Part shown: piece after piece, positions 35,268-45,982 of the stretch | Numbering within the stretch: position 1 is the first letter of the stretch | Layout of the letters: each line of letters starts with the position of its first letter | Assembly (NCBI GenBank): GCA_963590855.1 | Contig: CAVAQT010000013.1 | Span: forward strand, 8,744-72,743 | Reading direction: 5' to 3' | DNA length: 64,000 bases | Origin: Ruminococcus_C sp963590855 | GTDB taxonomy: Bacteria; Bacillota; Clostridia; Oscillospirales; Ruminococcaceae | The notes under the pieces: generated by a model | Seen by the model: only the letters and a program-made list of their open reading frames with translations | Told to the model about the DNA's origin: nothing | Databases searched by the model: none | Program-made: the position numbers and the translations under genes

Positions 35268-37379
35268 ATGAAGTTAGTTATAACGGAGAAACCGAGCGTT
35301 GCACAGACCGTTTCAAAGGTAATCGGGGCGTACCGGCGCGAGGACGGATACATCGAGGGCGGCGGGTATATCGTCAGCTGGTGCGTGGGACATCTGGTGG
35401 AGCTGGCGCAGCCGCAGGACTACGACGAAAAATATGCGAGGTGGAGCTTCGCGGATTTGCCTGTTTTGCCGGAGCATTGGAAAACCGTTGTTTCCGCCGC
35501 CACCCAAAAGCAGTATGTCATTGTAAAAAAGCTGATGCACCGCGAGGATGTGGAGGCGGTTATCAATGCTTGTGACGCGGGGCGCGAGGGCGAGGCCATT
35601 TTCCGCATGGTCTATGAAAAGGCGGAATGCAAAAAGCCGATGCTCCGCTTGTGGATCAGCTCTATGGAGGATACGGCAATCAGAGCCGGATTCGAGAATC
35701 TGCGTCCGGGCAGCGAGTATGACCGCCTATACAGCGCCGCCTCCTGCCGAAGCAAAGCCGATTGGCTTGTCGGCATCAACGGCACTCGGCTGTTTACCAC
35801 GCAGTACGGCAGGAAGATCACCGTGGGGCGTGTGCAGACGCCTACGCTTGCAATGCTTGTGGAGCGCAAGGGACAGATTGAGCATTTCGTCAGGGAGGCG
35901 TATTACAAGGTGCATATTTCGGGCGAGGGCTTTCATCTGACGGCGGAGGAACAGATGGATGAAGCGGCGGCAAAGGTACTTGCCGGGCGCGTCAATCAGA
36001 AAACAGCGGTCATTACCCGGGCGGACAGTGTTGAAAAAAGCACCAGACCGCCCAAGCTCTATGACCTTACCACCCTGCAGCGTGAAGCCAACCGGTATTA
36101 CGGCTATACGGCGAAGCAGACCCTTGACTATACGCAAAAGCTCTATGAGGCAAAGCTTGTAACCTATCCCCGCACAGACAGCCGGTATCTGACCGAGGAT
36201 ATGGAAAACTCCGTGCTTTCGGTTATATCCGCTCTGCGCCTGCAAATGCCGTTTGCGGTGGATTCCGGCTTTGCATCAGATATATGCCATGTCACAGATA
36301 ACAGGAAGGTATCTGACCATCATGCCATTATCCCTACGCTGGAAAGCACCAAAACAGATATAAAGTCCCGTTCTGCAGAAGAACGGGCGATATATTACCT
36401 GATCGCACAGCGTCTGCTTTGCGCTTCTGCAGAACCCATGCGCTATCTGGAGCGCACGGTCACGGCAGAGTGCGAGGGCGCGTTTTTTACCGCCAAGGGG
36501 AAAACAATTCTTCAAAAGGGCTGGACGGCAATCGAGGAGGCGTTTTCCGCTATGACAGCGGCGAAAAAGGAGAAAAACGAGGAGGACGAAATCGTGATAA
36601 TCCCTGAAAATGCAAAAGCAGGCGCAGCCATTCAAAATGTGAAATCCGAGGTTACGGAGCATTTCACAAGCCCCCCGAAGCCCTATACCGAGGACACCTT
36701 GCTCTCCGCTATGGAAAGAGCCGGAAACGGTGAGTTTGATAAGGAAACCGAAAAGAAAGGCTTGGGAACGCCCGCGACAAGGGCAAGCATCATTGAAAAG
36801 CTGGTAAGCGCCGGTTATGCCGCAAGAAAGGGCAAGCAGATCACGGCGAGCGATGATGCGGTCAATATGATTGAAATTCTGCCCGATGTCGTAACCTCGC
36901 CCACGCTTACGGCGGAATGGGAAAACAGGCTCTTGCAGATGGAAAAGGGACTGATCGGCGAGCGTGAGTTTATGGACAGCATTACGGAGCTTGTAAAAAA
37001 CCTGATCGCGGATTACGCCGATGTCGGCGAGGACGCAAGGCGTATCTTTTCTGAGGGCGATAAGGCGGACAGCATCGGCATTTGTCCGAGATGCGGCAGT
37101 GCGGTGGAGGAACGGAAGCTGAGCTATTGCTGCATGGCGAAGGGATGCGACTTTGCCCTTTGGAAAGACAATAAATTTATGCAGAGCATCGGTCTGAATT
37201 TCACGAAAAAGGTAGCGGCGGCTCTTGTTTCAGGCGTCGGTTATATCGCTAAAAATCTGATTTCCAGGAAAACCGGAAACAGGTACAGTGCAAAAATCAC
37301 GCTGATCGAGAACGGCGGCAAATATCCGGCTTACCATATGGAGCTTTTGCAGGAACGCAAAAAGGATAAAGAAAGATAA
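35268..37379 (+). CDS. topB: DNA topoisomerase III (type IA)
   Basis: This 703-aa protein relaxes or decatenates DNA by single-strand passage during element replication or transfer. It starts MKLVITEKPSVAQTVSKVIG (Toprim), has NACDAGREGEAIFR near residue 100 with acidic metal ligands, the active-site Tyr at about 300 in TYPRTDSRY, and a C-terminal zinc ribbon (CPRCGSAVE then CCMAKGC) followed by the topo III repeat. ATG 35268 follows GGAGG; an upstream in-frame start at 35208 lies in the terminator. Confidence 0.95.
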   Translation: MKLVITEKPSVAQTVSKVIGAYRREDGYIEGGGYIVSWCVGHLVELAQPQDYDEKYARWSFADLPVLPEHWKTVVSAATQKQYVIVKKLMHREDVEAVINACDAGREGEAIFRMVYEKAECKKPMLRLWISSMEDTAIRAGFENLRPGSEYDRLYSAASCRSKADWLVGINGTRLFTTQYGRKITVGRVQTPTLAMLVERKGQIEHFVREAYYKVHISGEGFHLTAEEQMDEAAAKVLAGRVNQKTAVITRADSVEKSTRPPKLYDLTTLQREANRYYGYTAKQTLDYTQKLYEAKLVTYPRTDSRYLTEDMENSVLSVISALRLQMPFAVDSGFASDICHVTDNRKVSDHHAIIPTLESTKTDIKSRSAEERAIYYLIAQRLLCASAEPMRYLERTVTAECEGAFFTAKGKTILQKGWTAIEEAFSAMTAAKKEKNEEDEIVIIPENAKAGAAIQNVKSEVTEHFTSPPKPYTEDTLLSAMERAGNGEFDKETEKKGLGTPATRASIIEKLVSAGYAARKGKQITASDDAVNMIEILPDVVTSPTLTAEWENRLLQMEKGLIGEREFMDSITELVKNLIADYADVGEDARRIFSEGDKADSIGICPRCGSAVEERKLSYCCMAKGCDFALWKDNKFMQSIGLNFTKKVAAALVSGVGYIAKNLISRKTGNRYSAKITLIENGGKYPAYHMELLQERKKDKER

Positions 37380-37422
37380 GAGGCGAAAGTGGAATCGGAT
37401 ATTACGATGACGGAGGTAAACA

Positions 37423-40400
37423 ATGGCGAGTAAGTATCGATTTATCAGCGCTTTGTCAGAGCAGGCGGCAAAGGACGCCGCCGCCTCGCCGAAGCACTGG
37501 ATGGGATATCTGGATACGGCTTCACAGCTGTATCGCTATCCCTTTAATGAACAGCTTTTGATTCACGCACAAAGACCGGACGCTACGGCTTGCGCGTCTC
37601 TTGAGCTGTGGAACGAAAAGATCGGCAGATGGGTCAATCGCGGTGCAAAGGGTATCGCCCTTATTGACGACAGCAGCGATTTTCCGAGACTGAAATATGT
37701 ATTCGATATTTCGGATACGCACAGACTGCCCAACGGGAAAGACCCGTATCTGTGGCAGCTCCGCGAGGAGGACAGACAGGCGGTAGCCGATTATCTGAAG
37801 GATAACTACGCCGTTGACGCGGAGACGGATAACCTTTCGGATATTCTCAGGCAGGTGGCACTGGAAACGGTTATCGACAATCTGCCGGATTGCTTGGGAA
37901 ATCTGCACTATGCCATAGAGGGCAGCTTTCTTGAGGAGCTGGACGATCTGAATCTGGAGGTTCGATTCCGTGAGCTGATGAACAACAGCCTGCACTATAC
38001 GCTGGCGCGCCGCTGCGGGCTGGATGTGGAAAACGAATTTGATTTTGAGGACTTCTCTTATATCACCGAGTTCAGTACCCCAATGGCTCTTGCACAGATC
38101 GGCAATGCGGTGTCCGAAGCGGCAATGCCCATCCTTATGGACATCGGAAGATATGTGCGGACGATAGAAGTGGAAAGAATCCGGGGAAATATTCAGAATC
38201 CTCTTGAACAGAATCAAAATGCATGGTATAATCGTTTTAGCGAAGTAAAGCGTGAAAGCGAAATTGAAGCACCGATTGACAGAGAAAAAGGAGATGTGTC
38301 AGATGATGAGAATGGATTACACGAGCAAGGCGGGCTTTCTGATTCCGAACGTGGCAGCGAACGAGCAGCCGGTGGAAGCTCTGGGCAGGTACGGACGGAT
38401 GCGGAAATCGTATCTGAAGCAGAATCGGAACAGTCTGTATCAGGGACTTCTTCTGAGCGGCAGGCTGACGGCGCATCTGCTGGAGATCGAGCAGACAGCC
38501 AATCGGAGGATGGAGACGCTGACCGAAGCGATGATGAAAACGGAGGGCGTGACCGAAGCCCTGAAAGCCGGGAATCAAATGTTGTGGCTGGGGCGGATGA
38601 ACAGCATTCAGTCGAGAGCCGAGGAAATCGTTCTGAGCGAGCTGATTTACAATTAAACGCAGAGCCGGATAGCCGAACGCTGTCCGGCTTTCTTGCCGGA
38701 ACGGATATACCCATTCCCCTTGTGGATGAGGTAATCAGGATGGGCAGTAACCGCAGTAAGAGCATACTGAGGGTTGCTGCCCATTTTATATTGGATGCCG
38801 GGGATGACGCGGAATTTCTTCGGAGCGAGTACAGATACGGCGCAAAGGGCATTCTGTTTGACGGTCAGCCATATTCCGTCTGGTTCGATGAAAACGGAAT
38901 GAAATTTGCAAAGGGCAGGTCGGCAGAGCTTGCTCCCAATGCCGTAACTCTGACATGGGAGCAGATCGGAGCGCGCACAAAGGAGCTGATACACAGCGGC
39001 AATTATGCACCGCAGGTGATCCTGAATCAAGCCGTTTCCAATGAGCGGCTGGAGGTGGCGCAGTCGCTCTGGTATCTGCATCAGGACTGCAATGTGGAAT
39101 ATTTTCTGGACAAAGAACTGTTTCGCGGCGGTTTCCCGGAGAGCACCGAGCGCATTGCGGAGCTTTTGGAGGACAGAGCCTTTGTGTCCGACGCCATTCA
39201 GGGACTTGGTGATTTGGTTATGCAGTACGAGGAGGATCGGAGCGTACTGCGCTTTCACTTTCACAAACCGCATGAGCTGCTTCGCCGTCTGTCCGAGCTG
39301 GAAAACGCGCAGATACATCTGCCGCTTTCCACCGTGGAGAATTTCCGCGCCAATGTGGATTTTGTCACCGAGGATGAAATTGACCATTACTTTATGGGCG
39401 GCGGCGTGTATTCGGACAGCAGGCTTTCCACCTATTCGTTCTTCATTCAGGATCATACGGCAAAAGAAAAAGCAGATTTTATCCGAAACAGCTATGGAAT
39501 AGGCGGCAGCTCTCACGCGCTGTGCGGCGCGGATAACAGCCATTCCGACCACGGCGGAAAGGGCTTGCGCCTGACACGCGGCGGCTTCGGAGATAAGGAA
39601 GCGCCGACCGCATTTTTCCGTTGGGAGCAGGCGGCAAAGCGCGTGGAGGATATTATTCTGGACGGCAGATACCTTGGAGAAAAGGATTATGCGCGGATAC
39701 CTGCCTATGAACGCCATGTGCTTGCGCAGCGCATCAGCAGCTTCTATGCCGGACGGGATAAAACGGAGCTGGACTTGCCGGATGACACGGATATGTTTCA
39801 TATGGTGGAAACCATTGGAGAACGGCTTGACGATCCCGCATGGCTTGCGAATGTGGTCGAGGATATGTCCACCGTTCTTGGCGGCATACACGAAACGGAT
39901 GAAAGCTATGAGCGTATGCAAAGCCTGTTTGCCGACGTCGTGGAATACAAAAACGGCAATTTCACCTTGTTTACCCCGTCCAGAGCTGTGCTGGCGGAAG
40001 CGCAAAGGCGCGGGACGGAGCTTATCATCCCCAAGCGCGAGGCGGACGCTTCGGCAGAGCGTGTTCCGGTATACAGCTATGCCATCGGCGATACGGTCAA
40101 TATCCACGGAAAAGATCATGAAATCCTCGATACAGAGGGCGGCACGGTTGTTGTCTCGGACAAAACCTTCCCCCTCTTTACTTATACCTATACCGCCGAG
40201 GAATTTGCCGGTCTGCTTCGTGAAAATCCCCTGAATGACCATCTTATCGCGGAATTTGCAGCGCGCACTCCCGAAGCGGCACTTGAGAAAGCAAATGCCG
40301 AGGAACCCACCCTACAGACGGCGGAGCAGCCGAAGCCGTCCTCCCTCCTCAATGCCGATGCTGCGGAAGCGGAAAAACAGCCTGCGGTATTGGATGCCGC

Positions 40401-43400
40401 GAGCGAATCCAGCTACGAGCGCATCCGTGAACAGTATCAGGTGTCGGTGCTGGTAGGCTTTGAGCATCACGGCAATATTGAGTTTTACGGCGAGGATGCA
40501 AAAAACGTTGCGGATCTGCTGGGCAGAAAGCTGTTGGAAAAGCAGCTTGAAAGCGGCGAGAGCGTACCCGTGACAGGCTTTCCGGCAGGTCAGTGGGTGC
40601 ATTACGGCAAGCAGATCTGGTCGCACGGGCAGAACCTTGTGCTGATGGGTGAAAACGAGGACGGAACGCACAGCCTTATTCAGGAATATAAGGGCAAGGA
40701 CTACCTGCCCATCGGCATGAAGCTGACGATTGACGAAAGGCAGTTTCAGATTGACGCGGTGGACTACCAAAGCGGCAAGGTCAGCCTGCGCGACATTACA
40801 TTCCAGAACGGCACGGGATTCCCGATTTTCAGAAGCGAGCCTACAGAGTTTGTCCGCACCTTCGTTGAAGAACAGCAGTGGGAGAATGTCGGGAATATTG
40901 ACACTCCCGCTGCGGAGCAGGCAGAGGAACCGTCAGCGTTTCAAACCGAAACGGTCGCGGTGTATCCGGGCGAGAAAAACAAGCTGCCGTATGACATTGT
41001 AATTCAGACGATCCGCACGGGCGGCGATGAACCGCCGAAGGAAAAAGCCGAGAATTTCCGTATCACGGATATGGATTTGGGCGCGGGCGGTCCGAAAGCA
41101 AAATTCCGTATGAATATGGATGCAATCAAGCTCTTAAAGGAACTGGAGTTTGACGGCAGACAGGCAACGCCGGAGGAGCAGGTCACTCTTTCCAAATATG
41201 TCGGCTGGGGCGGTCTTGCGGATGCCTTTGACGAGAAGAAGGAAGCGTGGGCAGACGAATTTATCGAGCTTTACGAAACGCTTTCTCCCGAAGAATATGC
41301 CGCCGCAAGAGGCTCTACGCTCAACGCGCATTATACCTCTCCCACGGTCATCAGGGCAATGTATGAAGGACTTGCCAACATGGGCTTTGAGGGCGGAAAT
41401 ATCCTGGAGCCGTCGATGGGCGTGGGCAACTTTTTCGGGCTTCTGCCGGAGGAAATGCAGAAAAGCCGTCTTTACGGCGTGGAGCTGGACAGCATTACGG
41501 GACGGATTGCAAAGCAGCTTTATCCCAACGCCTCCGTAACCGTTGACGGATTCGAGAAAACGGCATACCCCAATGACTTCTTTGATGTCGTGATCGGCAA
41601 TGTTCCCTTCGGCAATTACAGCGTTGCGGATAAGAAGTATGACAAGCACCATTTCCAGATACACGATTATTTTCTTGCCAAGTCCATTGACCAGGTGCGT
41701 CCCGGCGGTGTGGTGGCGGTGATTACATCTTCGGGTACGATGGATAAGCAAAACCCGTCGGCAAGAGAGTATCTTGCGGAACGGGCAGACCTTTTGGGCG
41801 CGGTCAGGCTTCCGAACAACGCCTTTCGCCGGAACGCCGGCACGGATGTGGTCGCGGATATTCTGTTTTTGCAGAAGCGTGAAGCACCGGGCGTTCCCAA
41901 CGCCGAGTGGACAAAGCTGGGCAAAAGTGCCGAGGGGTATGAAATCAATCAGTATTTTGCAAATCATCCCGAAATGGTGCTTGGAACGCTTACCGAGGAA
42001 AACACGCAGTACGGTAAGATGGAATGTACCGTCAAGCCCATCGAGGGCGCAGACCTTGCCGGGCAGCTGAAAGAAGCCATAGGAAAAATCGAGGGCAGAA
42101 TTGAAGCGGCGCAGGTGCAGGACACCGATCTCGCAGCCGAGGAAGCAACGATTCCCGCCGATCCAGGCGTGAAGAACTTTACCTTTACGGTGGTGGACGG
42201 AGATGTGTATTACCGTGAAAATTCGGTGATGAGCAGAGTGGATTTGCCGCTTGCAACCGAGGAACGGGTCAAGGGCATGGTCGCCATTCGTGATTGCGCG
42301 CAGGGGCTTATCGACTGCCAGTTAAACGACGGAAGCGACGCCGAAATTGCGGAAAGACAGGCGAAGCTGAACCGGCTCTATGACGATTACACCAAAAAGT
42401 ACGGCTTGCTCAGCAGCAGCGCCAATAAAAGGGCGTTCAGCTCCGACAACAGCTATTGCCTGCTGTGCTCTCTGGAGGTCGTTGACCATGAGGGCAATCT
42501 GCAGCGAAAAGCGGATATGTTCACCAAACGCACCATCAAAAAAGCGGAGGTCGTAACGAGCGTTGATACGGCAAGTGAAGCGCTGGCGGTATCTATGGGC
42601 GAAAAGGCGGAAATTGATCTTCCTTATATGATGCAGCTTACGGGCAAATCCGAGACGGAGCTGACCGAGGAGCTTCGTGGGGTGATCTTTATGAATCCCC
42701 TGAACGACAAATGGGAAACCGGCGACGAATACCTTTCGGGCAATGTGAGAAGAAAGCTGGAGATTGCACGAACCTTTGCGGAAAACGATCCGAAATTTGC
42801 GGTTAATGTGGCATTTCTTGAGCAAATCCAACCGAAGGATCTGGAAGCGTCGGACATTGAGGTGCGTCTGGGCGCAACGTGGATCAAGCCGGAATACATC
42901 CGTGATTTCATGGCGGAGCTGTTCCAGACCCCGCGGTATCTGTTGGGGGATGTGATCGATGTCCGCTATTCGCCGTCTTCGGGTGAATGGAATATCAGCG
43001 GCAAAAGCCGCGACAGCTACGGAAACGTCCGTGTGCGCATGACCTACGGCACAGACCGCGTAAACGGTTATAAGCTGCTGGAGGACGCACTGAATCTCCG
43101 TGACACGAGAATCTTCGATAAAATCACGGAGGACGGCAAGGAAAAGCGCGTACTGAACAAAAAGGAAACCATGCTTGCCCAGCAGAAGCAGGACGCGATC
43201 AAGGCGACGTTTCAGGACTGGATTTTTCGTGACTCTGCCCGCCGTGCGGATCTGGTGCAGGAATACAATACGCGCTTCAACAGCAACCGTCCCCGCGAAT
43301 ACGACGGCAGTCATATCACCTTTCAGGGGATGAATCCAGCAATCTCCCTCCGCCCTCATCAGAAAAACGCAGTCGCTCATGTGCTTTACGGCGGCAATAC

Positions 43401-45921
43401 GCTCTTGGCGCACTGCGTAGGGGCAGGGAAGACGTTTGAAATGATTGCGGCTGCTATGGAAAGCAAGCGCCTGGGGCTGTGCAGCAAATCTCTGTTTGTC
43501 GTGCCGAACCATCTGACCGAGCAGTGGGGCGGCGACTTTCTGAAGCTCTATCCCGGCGCGAATATCCTTGTCGCAACCAAAAAGGACTTTGAGCCTGCCA
43601 ACAGAAAGAAATTCTGTGCGAGAATTGCGACGGGCGATTACGATGCGGTCATCATCGGTCACAGCCAGTTTGAACGCATTCCTCTGTCTGTGGAACGGCA
43701 GAAAATGATGCTCCAGGAGCAGATCGACGAGCTGATGTTCCAGATAGAGGAAGCAAAGGACGCCAATGCGGAGAACTACACCATCAAGCAGCTTGAGAAA
43801 ACGCGGAAATCTCTGGATGCAAGGCTTGAGCGGCTGAACGATCAGAGCAAAAAGGATGATGTTGTCACCTTTGAACAGCTCGGCGCGGACAGACTGTTTG
43901 TGGATGAGAGCCACGGGTACAAAAATTTGTTCCTTTACACAAAAATGCGGAATATTGCCGGTATAGCGCAGACCGAAGCGCAGAAAAGCTCCGATATGTA
44001 CGCAAAATGCCGCTACATGGACGAGCTTACCGGAAACCGCGGCGTAACCTTTGCAACGGGTACGCCGATCTCCAACAGCATGACCGAGCTTTATACGCTG
44101 ATGCGGTATCTGCAATATGATATGTTGAACGAAATGCGGCTTGGGCATTTTGACTCGTGGGCTTCTACCTTTGGCGAAACCGTCACCGCCGTGGAGCTTG
44201 CCCCGGAGGGCACGGGCTACCGTGCAAAGACGAGGTTTGCGAAATTCTTCAATCTGCCGGAGCTGATGTCGGTATTCAAGGAGGCTGCGGATATACAGAC
44301 CTCCGATATGCTGAAGCTGCCAGTACCCGAAGCGGAGTATACCGATGTGGTGCTTGAGCCCAGCGAGGAGCAGACGGCAATGGTGGAAGCACTCGGCAAG
44401 AGAGCGGAAATCGTGCGCAACGGCGGCGTGGATTCGAGCGTCGATAATATGCTCAAAATCACAAACGACGGCAGAAAGCTGGCGCTTGACCAGAGGTTAA
44501 GCAATCCCATGCTCCCCGATAACCCGGACAGCAAGACCAACGCCTGCGTGGAAAATGTATTTTCGGTATGGAAGGACTCCGAAAAGGACAAAGCGGCGCA
44601 GCTTGTGTTCTCTGACCTTTCCACTCCGAAGGGAGACGGCGAATACAATGTCTATGAGGATTTGCGGGACAAGCTGATTGCAAAGGGCATTCCGGCAAAT
44701 GAAATCGCTTTTATCCACGACGCCAATACCGAAATCCGAAAGGCGGAGCTTTTCGCCAAGGTGCGAAGCGGTCAGGTGCGGGTATTGCTCGGCTCTACCG
44801 CTAAAATGGGTCCCGGCATGAATGTGCAGGATCGTTTGATTGCGCTTCACCATCTGGATGTGCCGTGGAAGCCCTCGGACATTGAGCAGCAGGAGGGGCG
44901 CATTATCCGACAGGGCAATATGTTCGATAAGGTCAAAATTTTCCGCTACATCACAAAAGGCACATTCGACGCCTATTCGTGGCAGCTTCTTGAAAACAAG
45001 CAGAAATTCATCAGTCAGATCATGACGAGCAAAAGCCCCGTCCGCTGCGCCGACGATATTGATGAAGCGGCGCTTTCCTATGCGGAGATCAAGGCGCTTG
45101 CAACGGGCAATCCGTATATCAAGGAAAAGATGGATCTGGATGTGCAGGTGGCAAAGCTCCGTCTGCTCAAATCGAATTACGATTCCCAGCGTTACCGTCT
45201 GGAGGACGACATTCTCGTGAATTATCCGAAAATGATAACGGCAACGGAGGAACGGATTGCGGGACTCAAGGCAGACATGATCACGGCGGCTGAAAAAGTG
45301 CCGAAGGATAACGATACCTTTATCATGGAGGTAGGCGGCAAAACCTTTGACAACAAAAAGGAAGCCGGTCTTGCGATCATCGCCGCCTGTTCGGGGATGA
45401 AAGCCATCCATAGGGACGGAGAAATCGGGCATTATGCCGGGTTTGGCATGAGCGTTCATTTCGATGCGTTCAATAATGTGTTTGAGCTTACCCTGAAGGG
45501 AAAGAGCAGCTACAAGGTGGAGGTCGGAACAGACGGCATCGGCAACATTACGAGAATCAACAATGCGCTTGCCGATATTCCGAACCACCTGACCAAAGCC
45601 GAGGAACGGCTGGGTACATTGCATACGCAGATGGAAACCGCGAAAAGCGAGCTTGCAAAGCCTTTTGCACAGGAAGGAGAGTTAAAGGCAAAGGAGGAAC
45701 GGCTGTCGGAGCTGAACGCGCTTCTGAATATGGATGCGGGGAATGAGGGCGGCGAGCGAGGATTCAGCGATATTGACGATGAGGAGGACAGCCGCATCAG
45801 CGCAGACCGCCCCGCGCCGAAGCCGTCCGTGATAGACAGGCTTCGTCAGATGCAAAGCAAAGTAAACGAGCAAAAAGGAGAGAAAGCCGAGCCTGCAAAG
45901 AAACGGGAACAGGAAATTTAA
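37423..45921 (+). CDS. giant DNA methylase-helicase fusion protein
   Basis: This 2,832-aa protein is the large SNF2/N6-methylase-type protein of clostridial elements. The N-terminal 290 residues include a conserved start (SPKHWMGYLDTASQLYRYPF). Residues about 293-411 are low-complexity Ser/Glu/Asp/Arg/Gly text, because that DNA encodes TnpV in another frame. A methylase domain has motif I EPSMGVGNFFG near 1330 and a modified motif IV NVPF near 1393. The superfamily 2 helicase has Walker A GAGKT near 2001, DESH at about 2161, and a C-terminal QQEGRIIRQGN motif near 2490. It probably protects, unwinds or modifies element DNA in the recipient. GGAGG precedes the ATG. Confidence 0.9.
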   Translation: MASKYRFISALSEQAAKDAAASPKHWMGYLDTASQLYRYPFNEQLLIHAQRPDATACASLELWNEKIGRWVNRGAKGIALIDDSSDFPRLKYVFDISDTHRLPNGKDPYLWQLREEDRQAVADYLKDNYAVDAETDNLSDILRQVALETVIDNLPDCLGNLHYAIEGSFLEELDDLNLEVRFRELMNNSLHYTLARRCGLDVENEFDFEDFSYITEFSTPMALAQIGNAVSEAAMPILMDIGRYVRTIEVERIRGNIQNPLEQNQNAWYNRFSEVKRESEIEAPIDREKGDVSDDENGLHEQGGLSDSERGSERAAGGSSGQVRTDAEIVSEAESEQSVSGTSSERQADGASAGDRADSQSEDGDADRSDDENGGRDRSPESRESNVVAGADEQHSVESRGNRSERADLQLNAEPDSRTLSGFLAGTDIPIPLVDEVIRMGSNRSKSILRVAAHFILDAGDDAEFLRSEYRYGAKGILFDGQPYSVWFDENGMKFAKGRSAELAPNAVTLTWEQIGARTKELIHSGNYAPQVILNQAVSNERLEVAQSLWYLHQDCNVEYFLDKELFRGGFPESTERIAELLEDRAFVSDAIQGLGDLVMQYEEDRSVLRFHFHKPHELLRRLSELENAQIHLPLSTVENFRANVDFVTEDEIDHYFMGGGVYSDSRLSTYSFFIQDHTAKEKADFIRNSYGIGGSSHALCGADNSHSDHGGKGLRLTRGGFGDKEAPTAFFRWEQAAKRVEDIILDGRYLGEKDYARIPAYERHVLAQRISSFYAGRDKTELDLPDDTDMFHMVETIGERLDDPAWLANVVEDMSTVLGGIHETDESYERMQSLFADVVEYKNGNFTLFTPSRAVLAEAQRRGTELIIPKREADASAERVPVYSYAIGDTVNIHGKDHEILDTEGGTVVVSDKTFPLFTYTYTAEEFAGLLRENPLNDHLIAEFAARTPEAALEKANAEEPTLQTAEQPKPSSLLNADAAEAEKQPAVLDAASESSYERIREQYQVSVLVGFEHHGNIEFYGEDAKNVADLLGRKLLEKQLESGESVPVTGFPAGQWVHYGKQIWSHGQNLVLMGENEDGTHSLIQEYKGKDYLPIGMKLTIDERQFQIDAVDYQSGKVSLRDITFQNGTGFPIFRSEPTEFVRTFVEEQQWENVGNIDTPAAEQAEEPSAFQTETVAVYPGEKNKLPYDIVIQTIRTGGDEPPKEKAENFRITDMDLGAGGPKAKFRMNMDAIKLLKELEFDGRQATPEEQVTLSKYVGWGGLADAFDEKKEAWADEFIELYETLSPEEYAAARGSTLNAHYTSPTVIRAMYEGLANMGFEGGNILEPSMGVGNFFGLLPEEMQKSRLYGVELDSITGRIAKQLYPNASVTVDGFEKTAYPNDFFDVVIGNVPFGNYSVADKKYDKHHFQIHDYFLAKSIDQVRPGGVVAVITSSGTMDKQNPSAREYLAERADLLGAVRLPNNAFRRNAGTDVVADILFLQKREAPGVPNAEWTKLGKSAEGYEINQYFANHPEMVLGTLTEENTQYGKMECTVKPIEGADLAGQLKEAIGKIEGRIEAAQVQDTDLAAEEATIPADPGVKNFTFTVVDGDVYYRENSVMSRVDLPLATEERVKGMVAIRDCAQGLIDCQLNDGSDAEIAERQAKLNRLYDDYTKKYGLLSSSANKRAFSSDNSYCLLCSLEVVDHEGNLQRKADMFTKRTIKKAEVVTSVDTASEALAVSMGEKAEIDLPYMMQLTGKSETELTEELRGVIFMNPLNDKWETGDEYLSGNVRRKLEIARTFAENDPKFAVNVAFLEQIQPKDLEASDIEVRLGATWIKPEYIRDFMAELFQTPRYLLGDVIDVRYSPSSGEWNISGKSRDSYGNVRVRMTYGTDRVNGYKLLEDALNLRDTRIFDKITEDGKEKRVLNKKETMLAQQKQDAIKATFQDWIFRDSARRADLVQEYNTRFNSNRPREYDGSHITFQGMNPAISLRPHQKNAVAHVLYGGNTLLAHCVGAGKTFEMIAAAMESKRLGLCSKSLFVVPNHLTEQWGGDFLKLYPGANILVATKKDFEPANRKKFCARIATGDYDAVIIGHSQFERIPLSVERQKMMLQEQIDELMFQIEEAKDANAENYTIKQLEKTRKSLDARLERLNDQSKKDDVVTFEQLGADRLFVDESHGYKNLFLYTKMRNIAGIAQTEAQKSSDMYAKCRYMDELTGNRGVTFATGTPISNSMTELYTLMRYLQYDMLNEMRLGHFDSWASTFGETVTAVELAPEGTGYRAKTRFAKFFNLPELMSVFKEAADIQTSDMLKLPVPEAEYTDVVLEPSEEQTAMVEALGKRAEIVRNGGVDSSVDNMLKITNDGRKLALDQRLSNPMLPDNPDSKTNACVENVFSVWKDSEKDKAAQLVFSDLSTPKGDGEYNVYEDLRDKLIAKGIPANEIAFIHDANTEIRKAELFAKVRSGQVRVLLGSTAKMGPGMNVQDRLIALHHLDVPWKPSDIEQQEGRIIRQGNMFDKVKIFRYITKGTFDAYSWQLLENKQKFISQIMTSKSPVRCADDIDEAALSYAEIKALATGNPYIKEKMDLDVQVAKLRLLKSNYDSQRYRLEDDILVNYPKMITATEERIAGLKADMITAAEKVPKDNDTFIMEVGGKTFDNKKEAGLAIIAACSGMKAIHRDGEIGHYAGFGMSVHFDAFNNVFELTLKGKSSYKVEVGTDGIGNITRINNALADIPNHLTKAEERLGTLHTQMETAKSELAKPFAQEGELKAKEERLSELNALLNMDAGNEGGERGFSDIDDEEDSRISADRPAPKPSVIDRLRQMQSKVNEQKGEKAEPAKKREQEI
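38303..38656 (+). CDS. tnpV: TnpV protein overprinted inside the methylase-helicase gene
   Basis: This 117-aa protein is read in a different plus-strand frame, wholly inside the 2,832-aa gene. It matches the transposon-encoded TnpV family: a GFLIPNVAANEQ-like start, YGRMRKSYLKQNRNSLYQGL, LLSGRLTAHLLEIEQTAN, VTEALKAGNQMLWLGRMN and the ending AEEIVLSELIYN. AAAAAGGAG at 38285-38293 lies nine bases before ATG 38303, a proper internal ribosome binding site. The host frame is low-complexity exactly across this interval, as expected when the tnpV frame is the one under selection. TnpV function is not established. Confidence 0.85.
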   Translation: MMRMDYTSKAGFLIPNVAANEQPVEALGRYGRMRKSYLKQNRNSLYQGLLLSGRLTAHLLEIEQTANRRMETLTEAMMKTEGVTEALKAGNQMLWLGRMNSIQSRAEEIVLSELIYN

Positions 45922-45928
45922 GTCAGAC

Positions 45929-45965
45929 GCTCCCGCCGGCATGATATATGTTGGCGGGAGCATTT
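45929..45965 (+). terminator. terminator-like hairpin between the fusion gene and the ArdC gene
   Basis: GCTCCCGCCGGCA (45929-45941) pairs with TGTTGGCGGGAGC (45949-45961) with one bulge or mismatch, followed by ATTTTA. The T tract is short, so partial read-through into the next gene, whose start is 22 bases further on, is likely. Confidence 0.75.
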
Positions 45966-45982
45966 TACAGGAGGATTTTACA

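Noticed and set aside
38653..40242. Minus-strand open frame of 529 codons opposite the methylase-helicase gene
   Set aside because: It is the mirror of a GC-rich coding frame, has no ribosome binding site or recognisable domain, and its residue pattern is what the opposite strand of this gene would give.
42322..44148. Minus-strand open frame of 608 codons opposite the same gene
   Set aside because: It is antisense to conserved methylase and helicase motifs, so codon bias alone explains its length.
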